NCBI RefSeq assembly: GCF_019090165.1
Contig: NZ_JAHRIB010000167.1
Location: forward strand, 71,333 to 135,332
Direction: 5' to 3'
Length of the DNA stretch: 64,000 nt
DNA from: Streptomyces sp. BV286
GTDB lineage: Bacteria; Actinomycetota; Actinomycetes; Streptomycetales; Streptomycetaceae
The position numbers were made by a program, and so were the translations under genes. The notes beneath the pieces are model-generated. The model worked only from the letters and a program-made list of their open reading frames with translations. It ran no database searches and was not told where the DNA came from. Positions 1 through 8,826 of the stretch are shown in pieces (the first letter of the stretch is position 1; each line of letters opens with the position of its first letter).

Positions 1-868
1 CGAACAGGTGCGGGATCGACGGGCGCAGCAGGTCGACGTAGTCCTGACCGCCCAGGAAAATCACGTCAGCGTCGTCCGTGCCCAGCTCGGCGGCGTCACT
101 GGCGATCCGCTCGGGAGTGACGGCCCGCGGATCGCCAGGTCTCACGTTGTAGGGGTGCAGGGGCCGCTGGAGGTCGACCAGTCCGTGGAGCGCAGAGGCT
201 ATGCGGATCAGCGACGGGCTGGTGAGAGTGTCTGCCGCAGAGCGCAGAGAGACGTGATAGTCGCCGATGTACAGCTTGCCGGCCGGGTAGCCGGGGTTGG
301 GGTTGCCGTACTCGTTGAGGCCCGGGTCGGGCAGCTTCTTATCTCCGCACGCGATGATCACGATGCGCCTGCGCCGTACGTCGATGTTGCCGCGCACCCG
401 GGCGTACGCGCGGCCGGCGGGGGTCAGGAACAGACTTCGCCCGGTCTGCTCGTACGTCATCGGCTCCGGGTCCCAGGACGTGGGGCGGATGTCCGCGTAC
501 CCGGCGGCGTGAACGGCGCGCAGCGTGGGGCCGCGGAACCATGTCTCCCCCGCCCAGTACGCGGCTTGGTCGTCCCTGCCGGGTACGAGCTGATCGGGGC
601 GCTGTGCGGCCGTCACAACCGCCTCGTGGACCTTCTTGGGGAGCTTGGGCGGGATGGTGGCGAGCGGGGCCGCCGGGGCGCCGTGGGTCTGGCGCCACTC
701 GTCGAGTGCTTTCCTTCCGGTTTCGGTCATCCGGTGCGTACCGGCGGCGGCGTTGTGCGGTACGACCAGGCCGTCGGCTTCGAGTCGGGCCATGGCGGCG
801 GGGTGGCCGGAGACGACGCCGTTGTCGTTGCAGTGCAGGATGCGCGCGCCCGTAGGGGTGAGGGACAT
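1..868 (-). CDS. DUF6884-like protein, C-terminus beyond left edge
   Basis: Only the first 289 codons are inside the window. The ATG at 868 has a GGAAGGA ribosome site 5-6 nt upstream. Residues 1-60 look like a small helical or winged-helix segment. From about residue 168 come 'RRIVIIACGDKKLP', then 'YPAGKLYIGDYHVSL', 'ALHGLVDLQRPLHPY' and 'DVIFLGGQDYVDLL'. This order (strand-CG-K, Y-x-G, SALHG, GxxYxxLL) resembles the DUF6884 family, which is related to YaaA-like proteins and common in actinobacterial mobile elements. Its biochemical role is not established. A GC-rich hairpin sits just upstream of its ribosome site. Family assignment is from memory of the motif pattern. Confidence 0.6.
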   Translation of the reverse strand, partial: MSLTPTGARILHCNDNGVVSGHPAAMARLEADGLVVPHNAAAGTHRMTETGRKALDEWRQTHGAPAAPLATIPPKLPKKVHEAVVTAAQRPDQLVPGRDDQAAYWAGETWFRGPTLRAVHAAGYADIRPTSWDPEPMTYEQTGRSLFLTPAGRAYARVRGNIDVRRRRIVIIACGDKKLPDPGLNEYGNPNPGYPAGKLYIGDYHVSLRSAADTLTSPSLIRIASALHGLVDLQRPLHPYNVRPGDPRAVTPERIASDAAELGTDDADVIFLGGQDYVDLLRPSIPHLF

Positions 869-882
869 GGGTGTTCCTTCCG

Positions 883-907
883 GCCCGGCCGGAGACTCCG
901 GCCGGGC
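883..907 (-). terminator. GC-rich hairpin before the DUF6884-like gene
   Basis: A near-perfect palindrome pairs GCCCGGCCGG with CCGGCCGGGC around a 5-nt loop, in the 180-nt gap between two minus-strand genes. It lies directly 5' of the ribosome site of the downstream gene, so it could end transcription of the upstream gene or act as an attenuator. There is no U-tract, which is usual for Streptomyces. Confidence 0.5.
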
Positions 908-1051
908 GGCGAGCAGGGATCAGAAGGTGGGGAAGGCGTGGTTCACGGCCGCCGGTACCGGTTGCACTCTTTGTCGTGCGGGCGGCCGGGCCGCTCGTTC
1001 CGCACACCTCCGCCCGTGCCGGAGCGCGGGCGGGCAGTGCGGCGCTCCAGG

Positions 1052-2020
1052 TCAGCGGCGGGAAGGGTGCTGTGCGGAGTCCTCGGCGATGGCACGGGCG
1101 GTGTGCGCGCAGGCCTCGGCGAGGGCCATGCCGTCGCGGGAGCCGTAGAAGCTGTCGACGTAGTCGCTTTCCTCGTCGTACAGGGCGACGCTGAACCTCT
1201 CGGCGTGCGCGGATGCCACGCGGTCGACCTGCTCGCCGGCGTTCACCCGGTAGTGCAGCCCGCTGTGCACGTCGTCTTCGGGGGTGAGCGGGTTGAGCGG
1301 CGCGGAGAGCCACGTCATGCCGCCTTCACCGTCTTGGACGGCGGGGAAGCCGTACGTCGCGAGTGCGGCCCGCAGCGCGTCAGCCTCTGTACGCGGCGGC
1401 GCAATGTCGGTGGGCACCAGCTCGATCACAGAGAGCAGCTGGACGATGAACAGCCGCCCCTCCACGTCCTGGAGGACGCGGGCGTGAGGGTTCGTGAACC
1501 AGGCGGAGACGATGGAGCGAGCGCGGGATCGGCGCACCAGGCCGCGTTCGGTCTTGCTCCAGAGGACATCCCCTTGCGGATGCACGGTCACCCGGTAGCC
1601 CGGGGCGTTCACGACCGTGTCCAGCCGGTCACCGACCACATCGGCGAGGGCCGCGCCCGGCTCCTTGCGCACGGGCCTGTCCTGCCATGCGAGTTCCAGG
1701 TGAGCGGACTCGCTGACCACGGCGGCGGCTGCGGCGAGAGCGGCGGCGTACCCGCTCCGACGGACCAGCTTGGGGAGCTGCTGCGCCTGGTGTTCGCGGT
1801 CCTCCTGGCGCTCCGTGCCCGGCGGGTACAGCGCGAGGTACTTGTCCGACTTCGACAGGTGGGCGCGGGCGCGGTCGAGTGCGTTGTTCGCGTCGCGCAG
1901 ACGGTGACGGGCAGTGGTGAGCTGCTGGTCGGCGGTCCGTCGGGCCGCTTCAAGTCTGGAGCGCTCCGCCTCACGTTGAACGGCGGTGCGCATGTTGGCG
2001 AGGAAGCCGGGAGAGGTCAT
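1052..2020 (-). CDS. hypothetical protein with N-terminal coiled coil
   Basis: 322 residues; ATG at 2020 with a GGAG site 8 nt upstream. I do not recognise the family. Residues 15-60 are rich in Ala, Arg, Glu and Leu and should form a coiled coil ('AVQREAERSRLEAARR'). An Ala-rich helix follows (about 92-108) and then an alpha/beta C-terminal domain with scattered aromatics. No signal peptide, membrane segment or metal motif. It belongs to the minus-strand block of small cytoplasmic proteins and is followed by the DUF6884-like gene after a hairpin. Confidence 0.75.
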   Translation of the reverse strand: MTSPGFLANMRTAVQREAERSRLEAARRTADQQLTTARHRLRDANNALDRARAHLSKSDKYLALYPPGTERQEDREHQAQQLPKLVRRSGYAAALAAAAAVVSESAHLELAWQDRPVRKEPGAALADVVGDRLDTVVNAPGYRVTVHPQGDVLWSKTERGLVRRSRARSIVSAWFTNPHARVLQDVEGRLFIVQLLSVIELVPTDIAPPRTEADALRAALATYGFPAVQDGEGGMTWLSAPLNPLTPEDDVHSGLHYRVNAGEQVDRVASAHAERFSVALYDEESDYVDSFYGSRDGMALAEACAHTARAIAEDSAQHPSRR

Positions 2021-2152
2021 GAGGGTGCTCCGTATTCGGGCAGGCGGGCGCGCGGACGGGCGCGCCGACCGGGGTGAAGGTGAAGGAAGGACGGGGGGGG
2101 CGGCGCGGGGCCGCTGGGCGGGGAGGCCGTGGGGCGCCTCCCCGGGCGGGGC

Positions 2153-2620
2153 CTATCGGCCGCACGCCTCGCACAGCACGGGGCGCGGGCGGGCGGCGTA
2201 GGCCGCTTCGACGTCCTCGCACTCGACGGCCGACCACGCGCCGCGCTCGACGGCTTCCAGAGCCGCAGCGTTTGCAGCGTCCATCAGCGACACGTGCCTG
2301 GCGACTTCCACGGCTGTGTAGGTGACGCGGTGACGCCACAAGGTGCCGCTCTCATCCAGCGGGGAGAGCGAGGCGACCATGCAGCCATGCGGGTTGGTCA
2401 GGTGGGCGGAGAGCCAGAACTCCGAACCGTCCTCGCGGTAGGCGGTGTGCGCCAACACGAGGTAGGAGCCGAGGGCACGGGCCTCGACGTCGGTGCGCAC
2501 AGCCTGCGCCTTCCGCTTCTCCGCAGCGGCCCACACCTGCTCTTCGATGGCATGCCAGGCGGGCTCGACGGGGGCCTGCGGGGCGACGGGAGTGCGCTTG
2601 CGGGAACGGGTCGCGGGCAT
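2153..2620 (-). CDS. hypothetical protein behind a conserved 70-bp leader
   Basis: 155 residues, ATG at 2620 with an AAGG-type site. Basic N-terminus ('MPATRSRKRT'), a mixed alpha/beta middle, and a C-terminal 'LCEACGR' that leaves one CxxC. No family recognised. Its 5' region (2638-2707) matches, over 70 bp, the leaders of the genes starting at 8808 and 12248, so it is probably co-regulated with them. It shows no clear protein similarity to those two, so the shared leader is a regulatory rather than a gene-duplication signal. Confidence 0.75.
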   Translation of the reverse strand: MPATRSRKRTPVAPQAPVEPAWHAIEEQVWAAAEKRKAQAVRTDVEARALGSYLVLAHTAYREDGSEFWLSAHLTNPHGCMVASLSPLDESGTLWRHRVTYTAVEVARHVSLMDAANAAALEAVERGAWSAVECEDVEAAYAARPRPVLCEACGR

Positions 2621-2637
2621 GGTGGTGCCTTCCGGTC

Positions 2638-2707
2638 GGGTTCGGAGCGTTGGTGTTGGTTCCGCTCGCTCGTGCGGTCCAACAAGGAAAAGTGTACACC
2701 ATGTCCG
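2638..2707 (-). promoter_or_regulatory. 70-bp conserved promoter/leader element, copy 1
   Basis: Read on the minus strand it starts with CGGACATGGTGTACA (2693-2707) and ends at CTCCGAACCC (2638-2647), 17 nt before the ATG at 2620. It matches the plus-strand copy at 12160-12229 at 67 of 70 positions. A hairpin at 2655-2683 pairs GTTGG with CCAAC and CCGC with GCGG, leaving an 8-nt loop ACGAGCGA and small bulges. TACACT inside GGTGTACACT could be the -10 box. Role inferred: shared promoter plus structured 5' UTR, or operator. Confidence 0.75.
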
Positions 2708-2769
2708 GGGTTGGGGAAGGGGGTTCGGCTTATCCGAACCGTGAACTGTTCCCCCGGGGAACAGCCGGA

Positions 2770-3876
2770 CTATCCCGCCGGCGGGAACGCCGTGAAGGAA
2801 CCCGCCCAGGTCGGGTCTTCCTCCACCGTCCAGCCGCCCGCCCGAAGAACCTCCGGTATGCGCCCCTGCTGCTCACCCGCCGTCCGCCCCATGGCGTCGA
2901 CCTGAATGCCCGGCACGGACGGCTCCGACGGGTCGAGCGGGCTCACCATGAACCCCTCCTGCTCGCACATCCACGCACCGTCACCGATCGGCTCGCCGTA
3001 GACCACCGGCCGCAGACCGGCCCCGATCAGCAACGTCACCGCACTCGCCTCCACCAGGCCGTACCGCCACGCAGGGAAGAACCCCACGGACGGAGTCCTG
3101 CTCACCGGCACCCAACGCACCTCGTACAGCGGCGGGTTCGGCCGCAGCAGCGGCTCCGGCTCCTCCCACACCACCATGCGCCCCTGCACGGTGACCTCCC
3201 GGCCGGCTCGCAGCGTGTTCGCCGTCCGCACCAGCGCGTCTATCCGCTCGTGCTCGACGACATCCCCGTACCGGGTCACGTCGTGAACCTCCTGACTCAG
3301 CCAGCGCACGCCGTCGCCGAGGAGTTCGTCAGCGCGCTCCAGGTGCGGCCACAGGTCCGGCGCGGACGCGGTGATGCGCCGAGCGTCTTCTAGCACGTGC
3401 GCCCGGTCGAGCCGCATCGCTTCCGCTATCGCGTCTCTCTCGGCCGCCGCGGTGGTCACGTCCACCCGTGTCCACAGGTCCAGAACCACCCACGGGTCAC
3501 TGAACGGCAGATCGGAGGGCACGGCCCCAAACCGGGCTCCGGCGGTGTCCACCGGCCGGTCCGCCACGTACACGTCCCCGCTCCCCGGCGAGTTGGTCAC
3601 CGCGTACCCGGCACGCATGAGCGTTTCAACGATCCGCGCCCGGTACTTCTCGACGCCGAGCTCCGGCCCGTTCGTCCACCCCGGTCGAGTCGGCTCGGCG
3701 CCGTACCAGCGGACGAACATGCGGCGCGGCTCCTGCTGATCGTGCGACAGGACACGGAAGCCCTCTCCTCCCGCCGGACCGGCTTCGGGGAAGGTCAGGG
3801 AGAGCAGCGTCGTCACGCGGGCAGCCAGGTCCACGGACGCGAGCACACGACGGGGGGTAGTGCTGCTGTTCGACAT
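2770..3876 (-). CDS. hypothetical protein, 368 residues
   Basis: I prefer the ATG at 3876, 7-8 nt after AGGAG; an in-frame GTG at 3885 touches the ribosome site. No family recognised. The protein looks soluble and alpha/beta. An acidic helical middle ('AAAERDAIAEAMRLDRAH') is followed by a C-terminal half with repeated Gly/Pro turns and a Trp-rich end. It stands apart from its neighbours by about 85-150 nt and carries its own ribosome site. Nothing in it suggests secretion, DNA binding or catalysis. Confidence 0.75.
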   Translation of the reverse strand: MSNSSTTPRRVLASVDLAARVTTLLSLTFPEAGPAGGEGFRVLSHDQQEPRRMFVRWYGAEPTRPGWTNGPELGVEKYRARIVETLMRAGYAVTNSPGSGDVYVADRPVDTAGARFGAVPSDLPFSDPWVVLDLWTRVDVTTAAAERDAIAEAMRLDRAHVLEDARRITASAPDLWPHLERADELLGDGVRWLSQEVHDVTRYGDVVEHERIDALVRTANTLRAGREVTVQGRMVVWEEPEPLLRPNPPLYEVRWVPVSRTPSVGFFPAWRYGLVEASAVTLLIGAGLRPVVYGEPIGDGAWMCEQEGFMVSPLDPSEPSVPGIQVDAMGRTAGEQQGRIPEVLRAGGWTVEEDPTWAGSFTAFPPAG

Positions 3877-3963
3877 GATGGTCACTCCTAATCGTTGCGG
3901 TGGGGGAAGGGAAACCGGGAGCGGAGGGCGGCGAGTCGGGCCGCCACGGGATGCGGCGGACGA

Positions 3964-4254
3964 TCACCCATCGGCGAGGCTCGGGATGCCGTCGGGGAAC
4001 ATCTCCAGGTAGGCCAGCCGCGCCCTGTACTCCTGGCTGATCTCTCCGTCGGTGGGGCGCAGCTCGGACACGCCCGCGCACTCCCTTGCGAGGAGGAACC
4101 GGCCATGCAACCAATTCAGACGACTGTCCGGCGGCCACACGGCGGTCTCCCACACGGTCCAGTCGTGCCCGGCCTCCGTCAGCGCCGTGGCGTACTCACC
4201 GAACTCCCGCATGAGGATGCCCCCGAACAGGTCGCGCTCCTTCTCTCTCGACAC
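3964..4254 (-). CDS. small hypothetical protein coupled to the upstream gene
   Basis: 96 residues starting at GTG 4254. The stop codon of the upstream gene (4257-4259) lies between the GGAGG ribosome site and this start, so translation is probably coupled. The protein is acidic and helical, with a Trp-rich centre ('HDWTVWETAVWPPDSR'). No recognised family. Confidence 0.7.
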   Translation of the reverse strand: MSREKERDLFGGILMREFGEYATALTEAGHDWTVWETAVWPPDSRLNWLHGRFLLARECAGVSELRPTDGEISQEYRARLAYLEMFPDGIPSLADG

Positions 4255-4256
4255 GG

Positions 4257-4892
4257 CTACGCCTCCGCCGGAGAAGCCGACAGCATGAACACGTGCAGGC
4301 ACTCCACGGTCTGGGGAAGCATCGTGGTCTCCCAGCCGGCGACGTGCCGGACGTAGCGGGCGTACAGCCGTCCCGCGGCCGCGTCGTAGGAGACTTCCGC
4401 CTCCAGCTGCTCGGCAAGGATCACGTCCAGGACGTGAACGGCGTCGCTGTAGGTGACGGTCCCGGGGACGTCGTACGCGAAGTCCTCGGCATGCTCGGCC
4501 ACCGACTCCCGCAGCGGCACCAGCTTCCCGCCCGCGTCGGACCGGACGTACTGGGCGACGGACCGCGCACCGCCGATGTCCAGATGCAGCAGGTCCAAGA
4601 GACTGTGCAGCCGCATGCCCGGCAGGATCTCCCCGGGCACCACCGGCACGAACCGGGGCTTCACGTCCCACTGCACGACGGCCCGGTGCAGACTCGCGCG
4701 CACCTCGGCGTCCGAGAGGAAGCCGCTCCTGTCGTCCGGCGCGGGAATCCAGTCCGCAGCCGAACGGACCCACACGTCACCGGTGTCGGGCCACTCGTAG
4801 CGGTCGCCGTCCGCGAACGCGATCGGGACGGACGGCATCGGGAACACAGCGGACGGCTCCACGGGCGGAGCAGCCGGAGTCATGGTGGACAA
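4257..4892 (-). CDS. hypothetical protein, 211 residues
   Basis: A TTG at 4892 lies 8 nt after GGAG and is the better-supported start; an ATG at 4883 is the alternative. The sequence is acidic and lacks membrane or metal motifs. Trp and Tyr pairs near the N-terminus ('RYEWPDTGDVWV') and a helical middle suggest a compact soluble domain. Family unknown. It forms a two-gene unit with the 96-residue protein downstream. Confidence 0.7.
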   Translation of the reverse strand: MSTMTPAAPPVEPSAVFPMPSVPIAFADGDRYEWPDTGDVWVRSAADWIPAPDDRSGFLSDAEVRASLHRAVVQWDVKPRFVPVVPGEILPGMRLHSLLDLLHLDIGGARSVAQYVRSDAGGKLVPLRESVAEHAEDFAYDVPGTVTYSDAVHVLDVILAEQLEAEVSYDAAAGRLYARYVRHVAGWETTMLPQTVECLHVFMLSASPAEA

Positions 4893-4996
4893 GGGGTCAT
4901 CTCCAAGCGGTAGGTACGAGGTACGGAACGGGCACGGTGCGCCCTGCTCACGGCCGCCACGGGAGCGGCGGCTGAGGGAAGGGGACAGCGGGCCGG

Positions 4997-5023
4997 CGGC
5001 CCGGGACGACGCGCCCCGGGCCG
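4997..5023 (-). terminator. 9-bp GC hairpin after the 5031 gene
   Basis: CGGCCCGGG (4997-5005) pairs perfectly with CCCGGGCCG (5015-5023), 8 nt beyond the stop codon of the minus-strand gene ending at 5031. Likely a Streptomyces-type terminator without a U-tract. Confidence 0.55.
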
Positions 5024-5030
5024 GGCGGTA

Positions 5031-5846
5031 TCAGATCCGGTACAGGGCTTCCATCACCGGGTTGCGACGCTTCCCCTTCGGGCTGAGCGGGAAGTAGCGC
5101 ACCGGGCCGGACGTGCCGTCACCGGCGGTTCGGCGAACCCCGATCGCCCCGTACGGGTAGCTGCCTTCCACGTACGACGGGGGAAGGGTCTCGAAGTGGT
5201 AGACCACGCCACCGATGTGACGCATCCACTCCCACCGGCCGCCCGGCGGCATGGGCTGCCGCATCCCGACGACGAACAGTCCGTACGCGAGGGCGGCTTC
5301 CACCAGGGCGTTGCGCGTGTCGTACAGCGCCGAGTACGCAGTTGCACGGCGTACAGCGGTCAGGAACTCCGTCACGGCCTTGTCCAGGTCGCGCCCGGAC
5401 CGCTCACCGTAGGTGGCCCCGGCCGTTATGTGCAGGGCCTCCATGCCGAGTAGGTAGGCCCGGTTCCATGCCCTTGCAACCGCCGCCCCGGCCTTCCCCT
5501 CGGCCATACCGCAGCGGACAGCGAGCTTGCCGACTTCCCGCACCGCCGGGTGATCCAGCGTCGCGCCGTCCGGCTCGTGCATCAGGCGGGAAACGGCGCG
5601 CTCGACGTCGGTCACCATGTCCCACTCGGGCCGGTTCTTCGCACCCCTTACCGCGGCTGCGGCCTTCGCAAGAGCCTCATCGAACTCGAAGCGCCGCTCA
5701 GCCGATCCCTGCCGAGGGTGCATGGCCAGAAGAGCGCGTTCGAGGGCGAACAAGGATGCCACCGAAGCACGGTCTTCCACAGCGCGAACGGCGGACTGCC
5801 CGGCGACGATCAGGGGACGCAGATCGGTACGGACGATGGTGGTCAT
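5031..5846 (-). CDS. paralogous protein B of a tandem pair
   Basis: 271 residues, ATG 5846 with GGAGGA upstream. It shares its whole length with the C-terminal part of the neighbouring gene: 'AGQSAVRAVEDR' vs 'AGQSAVRAVENR', 'YGLFVVGMRQPMP' vs 'YGLFVIGMRQPQP', 'VRYFPLS' in both, and a final 'YRI'. The fold looks helical, with a short C-terminal beta part. Function unknown. The pair most likely arose by tandem duplication; this copy lacks the N-terminal winged-helix-like extension of its partner. Confidence 0.8.
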   Translation of the reverse strand: MTTIVRTDLRPLIVAGQSAVRAVEDRASVASLFALERALLAMHPRQGSAERRFEFDEALAKAAAAVRGAKNRPEWDMVTDVERAVSRLMHEPDGATLDHPAVREVGKLAVRCGMAEGKAGAAVARAWNRAYLLGMEALHITAGATYGERSGRDLDKAVTEFLTAVRRATAYSALYDTRNALVEAALAYGLFVVGMRQPMPPGGRWEWMRHIGGVVYHFETLPPSYVEGSYPYGAIGVRRTAGDGTSGPVRYFPLSPKGKRRNPVMEALYRI

Positions 5847-5910
5847 GGGCGAGTCCTCCAAGGACACACGAAGGGAAAGAGGGCTGGGCAGACCGCCGGC
5901 CGGGCGGATG

Positions 5911-6954
5911 TCAGATGCGGTAACGCGCGGCGTCGACAGCGGCCCGCCGCTTCTCGTCCGAACTGAGGGGGAAGTACCGGACCCGATCGCCCCAACCGAC
6001 CCCGCCGACGCGCTGTACCGCGACGGATCCGTACGGGTCGCCGTCGAACATCGGCGGGTCGACACGGAACAGGAAGACAGAGTCACCGATACGGCGCTCC
6101 CACTCCCAACTCGTGTCGGACGGCTGCGGCTGACGCATCCCGATCACGAACAGGCCGTACGAGCGGGCGAACTCCACCAGGGCCCGGCGAACCTCGTACA
6201 GCGCCTCGTACGAGATGGCACGGCGTACGGCGTCGAAGAACGTCGTCATGGCCTTGTCGAGCTTCCGGCGCACGTCAGTGTCGCCGTGCACGGCGCTGAC
6301 GATCGCGCTCAGGGCTTCCACTCCGGCCTGGTAGGCGCGGTACCGAGCCGTGCGCTCCGCGTCTCCCTCGGTTCCCCAGTCGCGTGTCCGCGCGCAGTGC
6401 ACGGCGAGAGTCGCTACGGCCATGATTGCGTCCGTGCCCGAACCCTTCGGCGTGGGCAGGTGCAGCCACAGCGACAGGCCATGCTCGGCTTCGGACAGCA
6501 GCGCCCATGTTTCGGAGTCCTCGGCGCGCCCAACGGCCCGTATGGCGCCCTGAACGATGTTGTACGCCTGATCGTCCATGTCGAGCAGCGGCAGAGCGCA
6601 CAGGGCCTTGTCGACGTCGCTGAGGACTCTGCGGGAGCTGCGGTTCTCGACGGCCCGCACGGCGGACTGTCCGGCAATCAGCAGAGCGCGCAGCCCGTCA
6701 TGGGTGTGCGTACGGGGTGCACCGTCGAAGTGCACAGCGACCCATTGCCGTCCGGCCGCCGTGGCGCGCACCCGGGAGCCGACGGAGTCCACGAGACCGC
6801 TGTCGACCAGCGTGGTCAGAGTGGACCGGTTCGGCTGCATGTCGATGTCGTGCATACGGAGCCGACCGCCCCGCACGGGGTCGAAGTCGGTTCCGTTCGG
6901 GGAGTTCACGATGGCGCGGAGAAGGTTGGCCGCGGCGGGAAACAGGTCGATCAC
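5911..6954 (-). CDS. paralogous protein A with N-terminal winged-helix-like domain
   Basis: 347 residues. The GTG at 6954 follows CTGGAG by 7 nt. Residues about 1-75 ('LLRAIVNSP', 'LTTLVDSGLVDSVGSRVR', 'ATAAGRQWV') look like a MarR/PadR-style winged helix. The remaining 270 residues are paralogous to the gene ending at 5031. This arrangement suggests a DNA-binding or regulatory version and a domain-only version of one protein. Family not recognised. Confidence 0.8.
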   Translation of the reverse strand: MIDLFPAAANLLRAIVNSPNGTDFDPVRGGRLRMHDIDMQPNRSTLTTLVDSGLVDSVGSRVRATAAGRQWVAVHFDGAPRTHTHDGLRALLIAGQSAVRAVENRSSRRVLSDVDKALCALPLLDMDDQAYNIVQGAIRAVGRAEDSETWALLSEAEHGLSLWLHLPTPKGSGTDAIMAVATLAVHCARTRDWGTEGDAERTARYRAYQAGVEALSAIVSAVHGDTDVRRKLDKAMTTFFDAVRRAISYEALYEVRRALVEFARSYGLFVIGMRQPQPSDTSWEWERRIGDSVFLFRVDPPMFDGDPYGSVAVQRVGGVGWGDRVRYFPLSSDEKRRAAVDAARYRI

Positions 6955-7141
6955 AAGGACTCTCCAGGGTGAGATGAGAGGGGAGACAGCGGGCCGGCGG
7001 GGAGGCACGGATGATGGCCCGGCGGGATCGCTTACGGCGCGCCCTGCTCACGGCCCTGACGGACATCGCGGGCGACAGCGGCAGACCGCAGTGGCGCAGG
7101 GAGGGGCGGAGAGCATCGAGCCCTCCGCCCCGGACTGATCG

Positions 7142-7285
7142 CTACGAGCCGATCAGGATCAGAATCGTCAGACCAGCCGTGGACACGGCCAACATGACGG
7201 CGATGATGCCGACCCGGAAGGAGAGCCTGCGCAGCTCGCCGATGGTGGCGGGACGCGTGCTGTCGTCAGGGGTGCTGCTGGGCAT
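7142..7285 (-). CDS. small single-span membrane protein
   Basis: 47 residues. ATG 7285 is 7 nt downstream of GGAGG. A polar N-terminus ('TRPATIGELRRLSFR') precedes a hydrophobic stretch ('VGIIAVMLAVSTAGLTILIL') that reaches nearly to the C-terminus, so it is probably a tail-type inner-membrane peptide. Role unknown. Confidence 0.7.
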   Translation of the reverse strand: MPSSTPDDSTRPATIGELRRLSFRVGIIAVMLAVSTAGLTILILIGS

Positions 7286-7388
7286 GGTGAAACCTCCGAG
7301 AGGGTCATGGATGGCAAAGGGGGCACCGTCGGCCCCCGCACCGGCCCGCGACACTGCGCCGCGGATCGATGCGGAGACGGCGGCCGGC

Positions 7389-7877
7389 TCACTTCCGGAA
7401 GAAGCCACGGCACGCGACGGTGAACCGACGGCCGTGGTGCAAGAACGGCTGATCGCATGCTGCGCAGAGCGGGTTCTGCGGGGTGTCCGGGCGCGGCTCC
7501 ACATCGAACCTGCTGCAGCACGTCGCGTTCGGGTTCCCGTGCTCGCTCTCCCACTGACCGCACTCACCACAGACCGGCGTACGGGGCGTGGGCATGGGGC
7601 GGCACTCGTACGTGGCGTGATCACGCATTCCGGCGGCGTAGGTGAATGCCACCGTGCGGGACAGATCATCAAACGCCACAGCACCCGAGCATCGGATGGC
7701 ATCGATCAGGAGGGCACGGAGGAACGCGCCCGACACCACCTGGGTACGGGGCACGTCGGGAACGAGGTTCGACGCGGGGGCGAACACCGTCTTCGAATAC
7801 GCAGCGAACGTCACCTCTGACGGATCGGTCAGGGGGCGGAAGAGAGCGGTGCGGACGTCATCGCGGACAGCAGACAC
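7389..7877 (-). CDS. putative zinc-binding protein, paralogue of the 11455 gene
   Basis: 162 residues from GTG 7877 behind GGGAG. An N-terminal helical segment ('QVVSGAFLRALLIDAI') is followed by 'PRTPVCGECGQWESEH' and further Cys pairs ('CC', 'CAAC'), a likely zinc site. The same pattern, VVSGAxLRxLL ... TVxxT ... PRTPxCxxCGxWxxEH ... CxR, occurs in the plus-strand gene 11455-12102, so the two are divergent paralogues on opposite strands. Function unknown. Confidence 0.75.
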   Translation of the reverse strand: MSAVRDDVRTALFRPLTDPSEVTFAAYSKTVFAPASNLVPDVPRTQVVSGAFLRALLIDAIRCSGAVAFDDLSRTVAFTYAAGMRDHATYECRPMPTPRTPVCGECGQWESEHGNPNATCCSRFDVEPRPDTPQNPLCAACDQPFLHHGRRFTVACRGFFRK

Positions 7878-8034
7878 AGAAACTCCCGTGGAGAAGAGAG
7901 GAAGGGAAGAGCGCCCGGCGGGACCGCGCGAAGGGGGTCGACCGTGCGAGCGGGGACAGCGCTGTGACCAGCGCAAAGGAACGCTTGTGCAACTTTTGCG
8001 ACCGTCCTACGCGTGCGCGCGGGGGTCGGGCCGG

Positions 8035-8067
8035 CTGGGGCGCACCGGGGGTGCCGGTGCGCCCCAG
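8035..8067 (-). terminator. 12-bp perfect hairpin after the 8074 gene
   Basis: CTGGGGCGCACC (8035-8046) pairs with GGTGCGCCCCAG (8056-8067). It starts 7 nt past the stop of the minus-strand gene ending at 8074 and is a good terminator candidate. Confidence 0.65.
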
Positions 8068-8073
8068 CGGGGT

Positions 8074-8808
8074 CTAGCGGGGGATGCGGGCCCGGACGGT
8101 GCGGCGGAAGCGCGTGAGCCGGTAGGCGATGCGGTGGAGCCGGGCACGCCACCCGAAGGTGCGGACGTAGACGCGGGCCCGGTGATGGAGCGGCAGCCGC
8201 TCGTACAGGTCCACGTCGAGGGACGCGAGGTTGTCGATGATGGCGTTGGCGACGCGTCGCGGTGAGGCGTCTGCGGGGGCGAGTACGTCCGGCTGCGGCG
8301 CCCAATCGGCGTCGTGGCCGATGGCCACCCACTTCCATCCTTCGGACCACTTCATGACCAGGTCGTCGTCGCTGATGTTCAGTCCGTACGACTGGCAGGC
8401 GACCATGCCGGTGTGCGCGTCCAGGTAGCCCGCGCGGATGAGGTGCGCTTCGACGGTGCGGAGGAACGTGCGCTCTCCGGCATGGTCGGCGTAGAAGTTG
8501 CTGGCGTGGCGCTCCCCTTCGCTCCAGCCGTGACCGTCGTCGTCCCGGTAGGTGTTGGTGAGTGCCAGGTCGAGCACCTTCGCGGCGGCGGACGGGTCGG
8601 TGTCGTCGACGTCGGGGACGGGGACGGTCCACACCGTGGCGCGGGGTTCGCTGGGCAGGATCTCGTCTTCGGCGGGGGCGTTGGCGTAGACGTCTACGCC
8701 GCTCACGCGGCCGTCGGGGAGCTGCGCTACGGAGATGTGGATGCGGTTGGGGGCGATGTGGTCGTACTGGGGCAGGTGGTCGCCGGTCTCGTTGATGGTG
8801 ACGGGCAT
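8074..8808 (-). CDS. hypothetical protein behind conserved leader copy 2
   Basis: 244 residues, ATG 8808 with AAGGGG upstream. Acidic N-terminal two thirds with many Asp residues ('VPVPDVDDTDPSAAAK', 'ISDDDLVMKW'), then a very basic C-terminal tail ('RLHRIAYRLTRFRRTVRARI') that could bind nucleic acid or membrane. No family recognised. Its leader at 8827-8896 is one of three 70-bp copies, and it diverges from the gene at 9083, which carries the same core motif. Confidence 0.75.
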   Translation of the reverse strand: MPVTINETGDHLPQYDHIAPNRIHISVAQLPDGRVSGVDVYANAPAEDEILPSEPRATVWTVPVPDVDDTDPSAAAKVLDLALTNTYRDDDGHGWSEGERHASNFYADHAGERTFLRTVEAHLIRAGYLDAHTGMVACQSYGLNISDDDLVMKWSEGWKWVAIGHDADWAPQPDVLAPADASPRRVANAIIDNLASLDVDLYERLPLHHRARVYVRTFGWRARLHRIAYRLTRFRRTVRARIPR

Positions 8809-8826
8809 GGGTGTCCCCTTCGGGTT

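Noticed and set aside
8..2077. A 689-codon plus-strand open frame across the left edge
   Set aside because: It lies opposite two minus-strand genes that have good ribosome sites and proper codon bias; long antisense frames are normal at this GC content.
4939..7056. Repeated GCGCCCTGCTCACGGCC near 4939 and 7039
   Set aside because: A 17-bp match in leaders of neighbouring genes that belong to a duplicated region; likely a by-product of duplication, with no clear structure.
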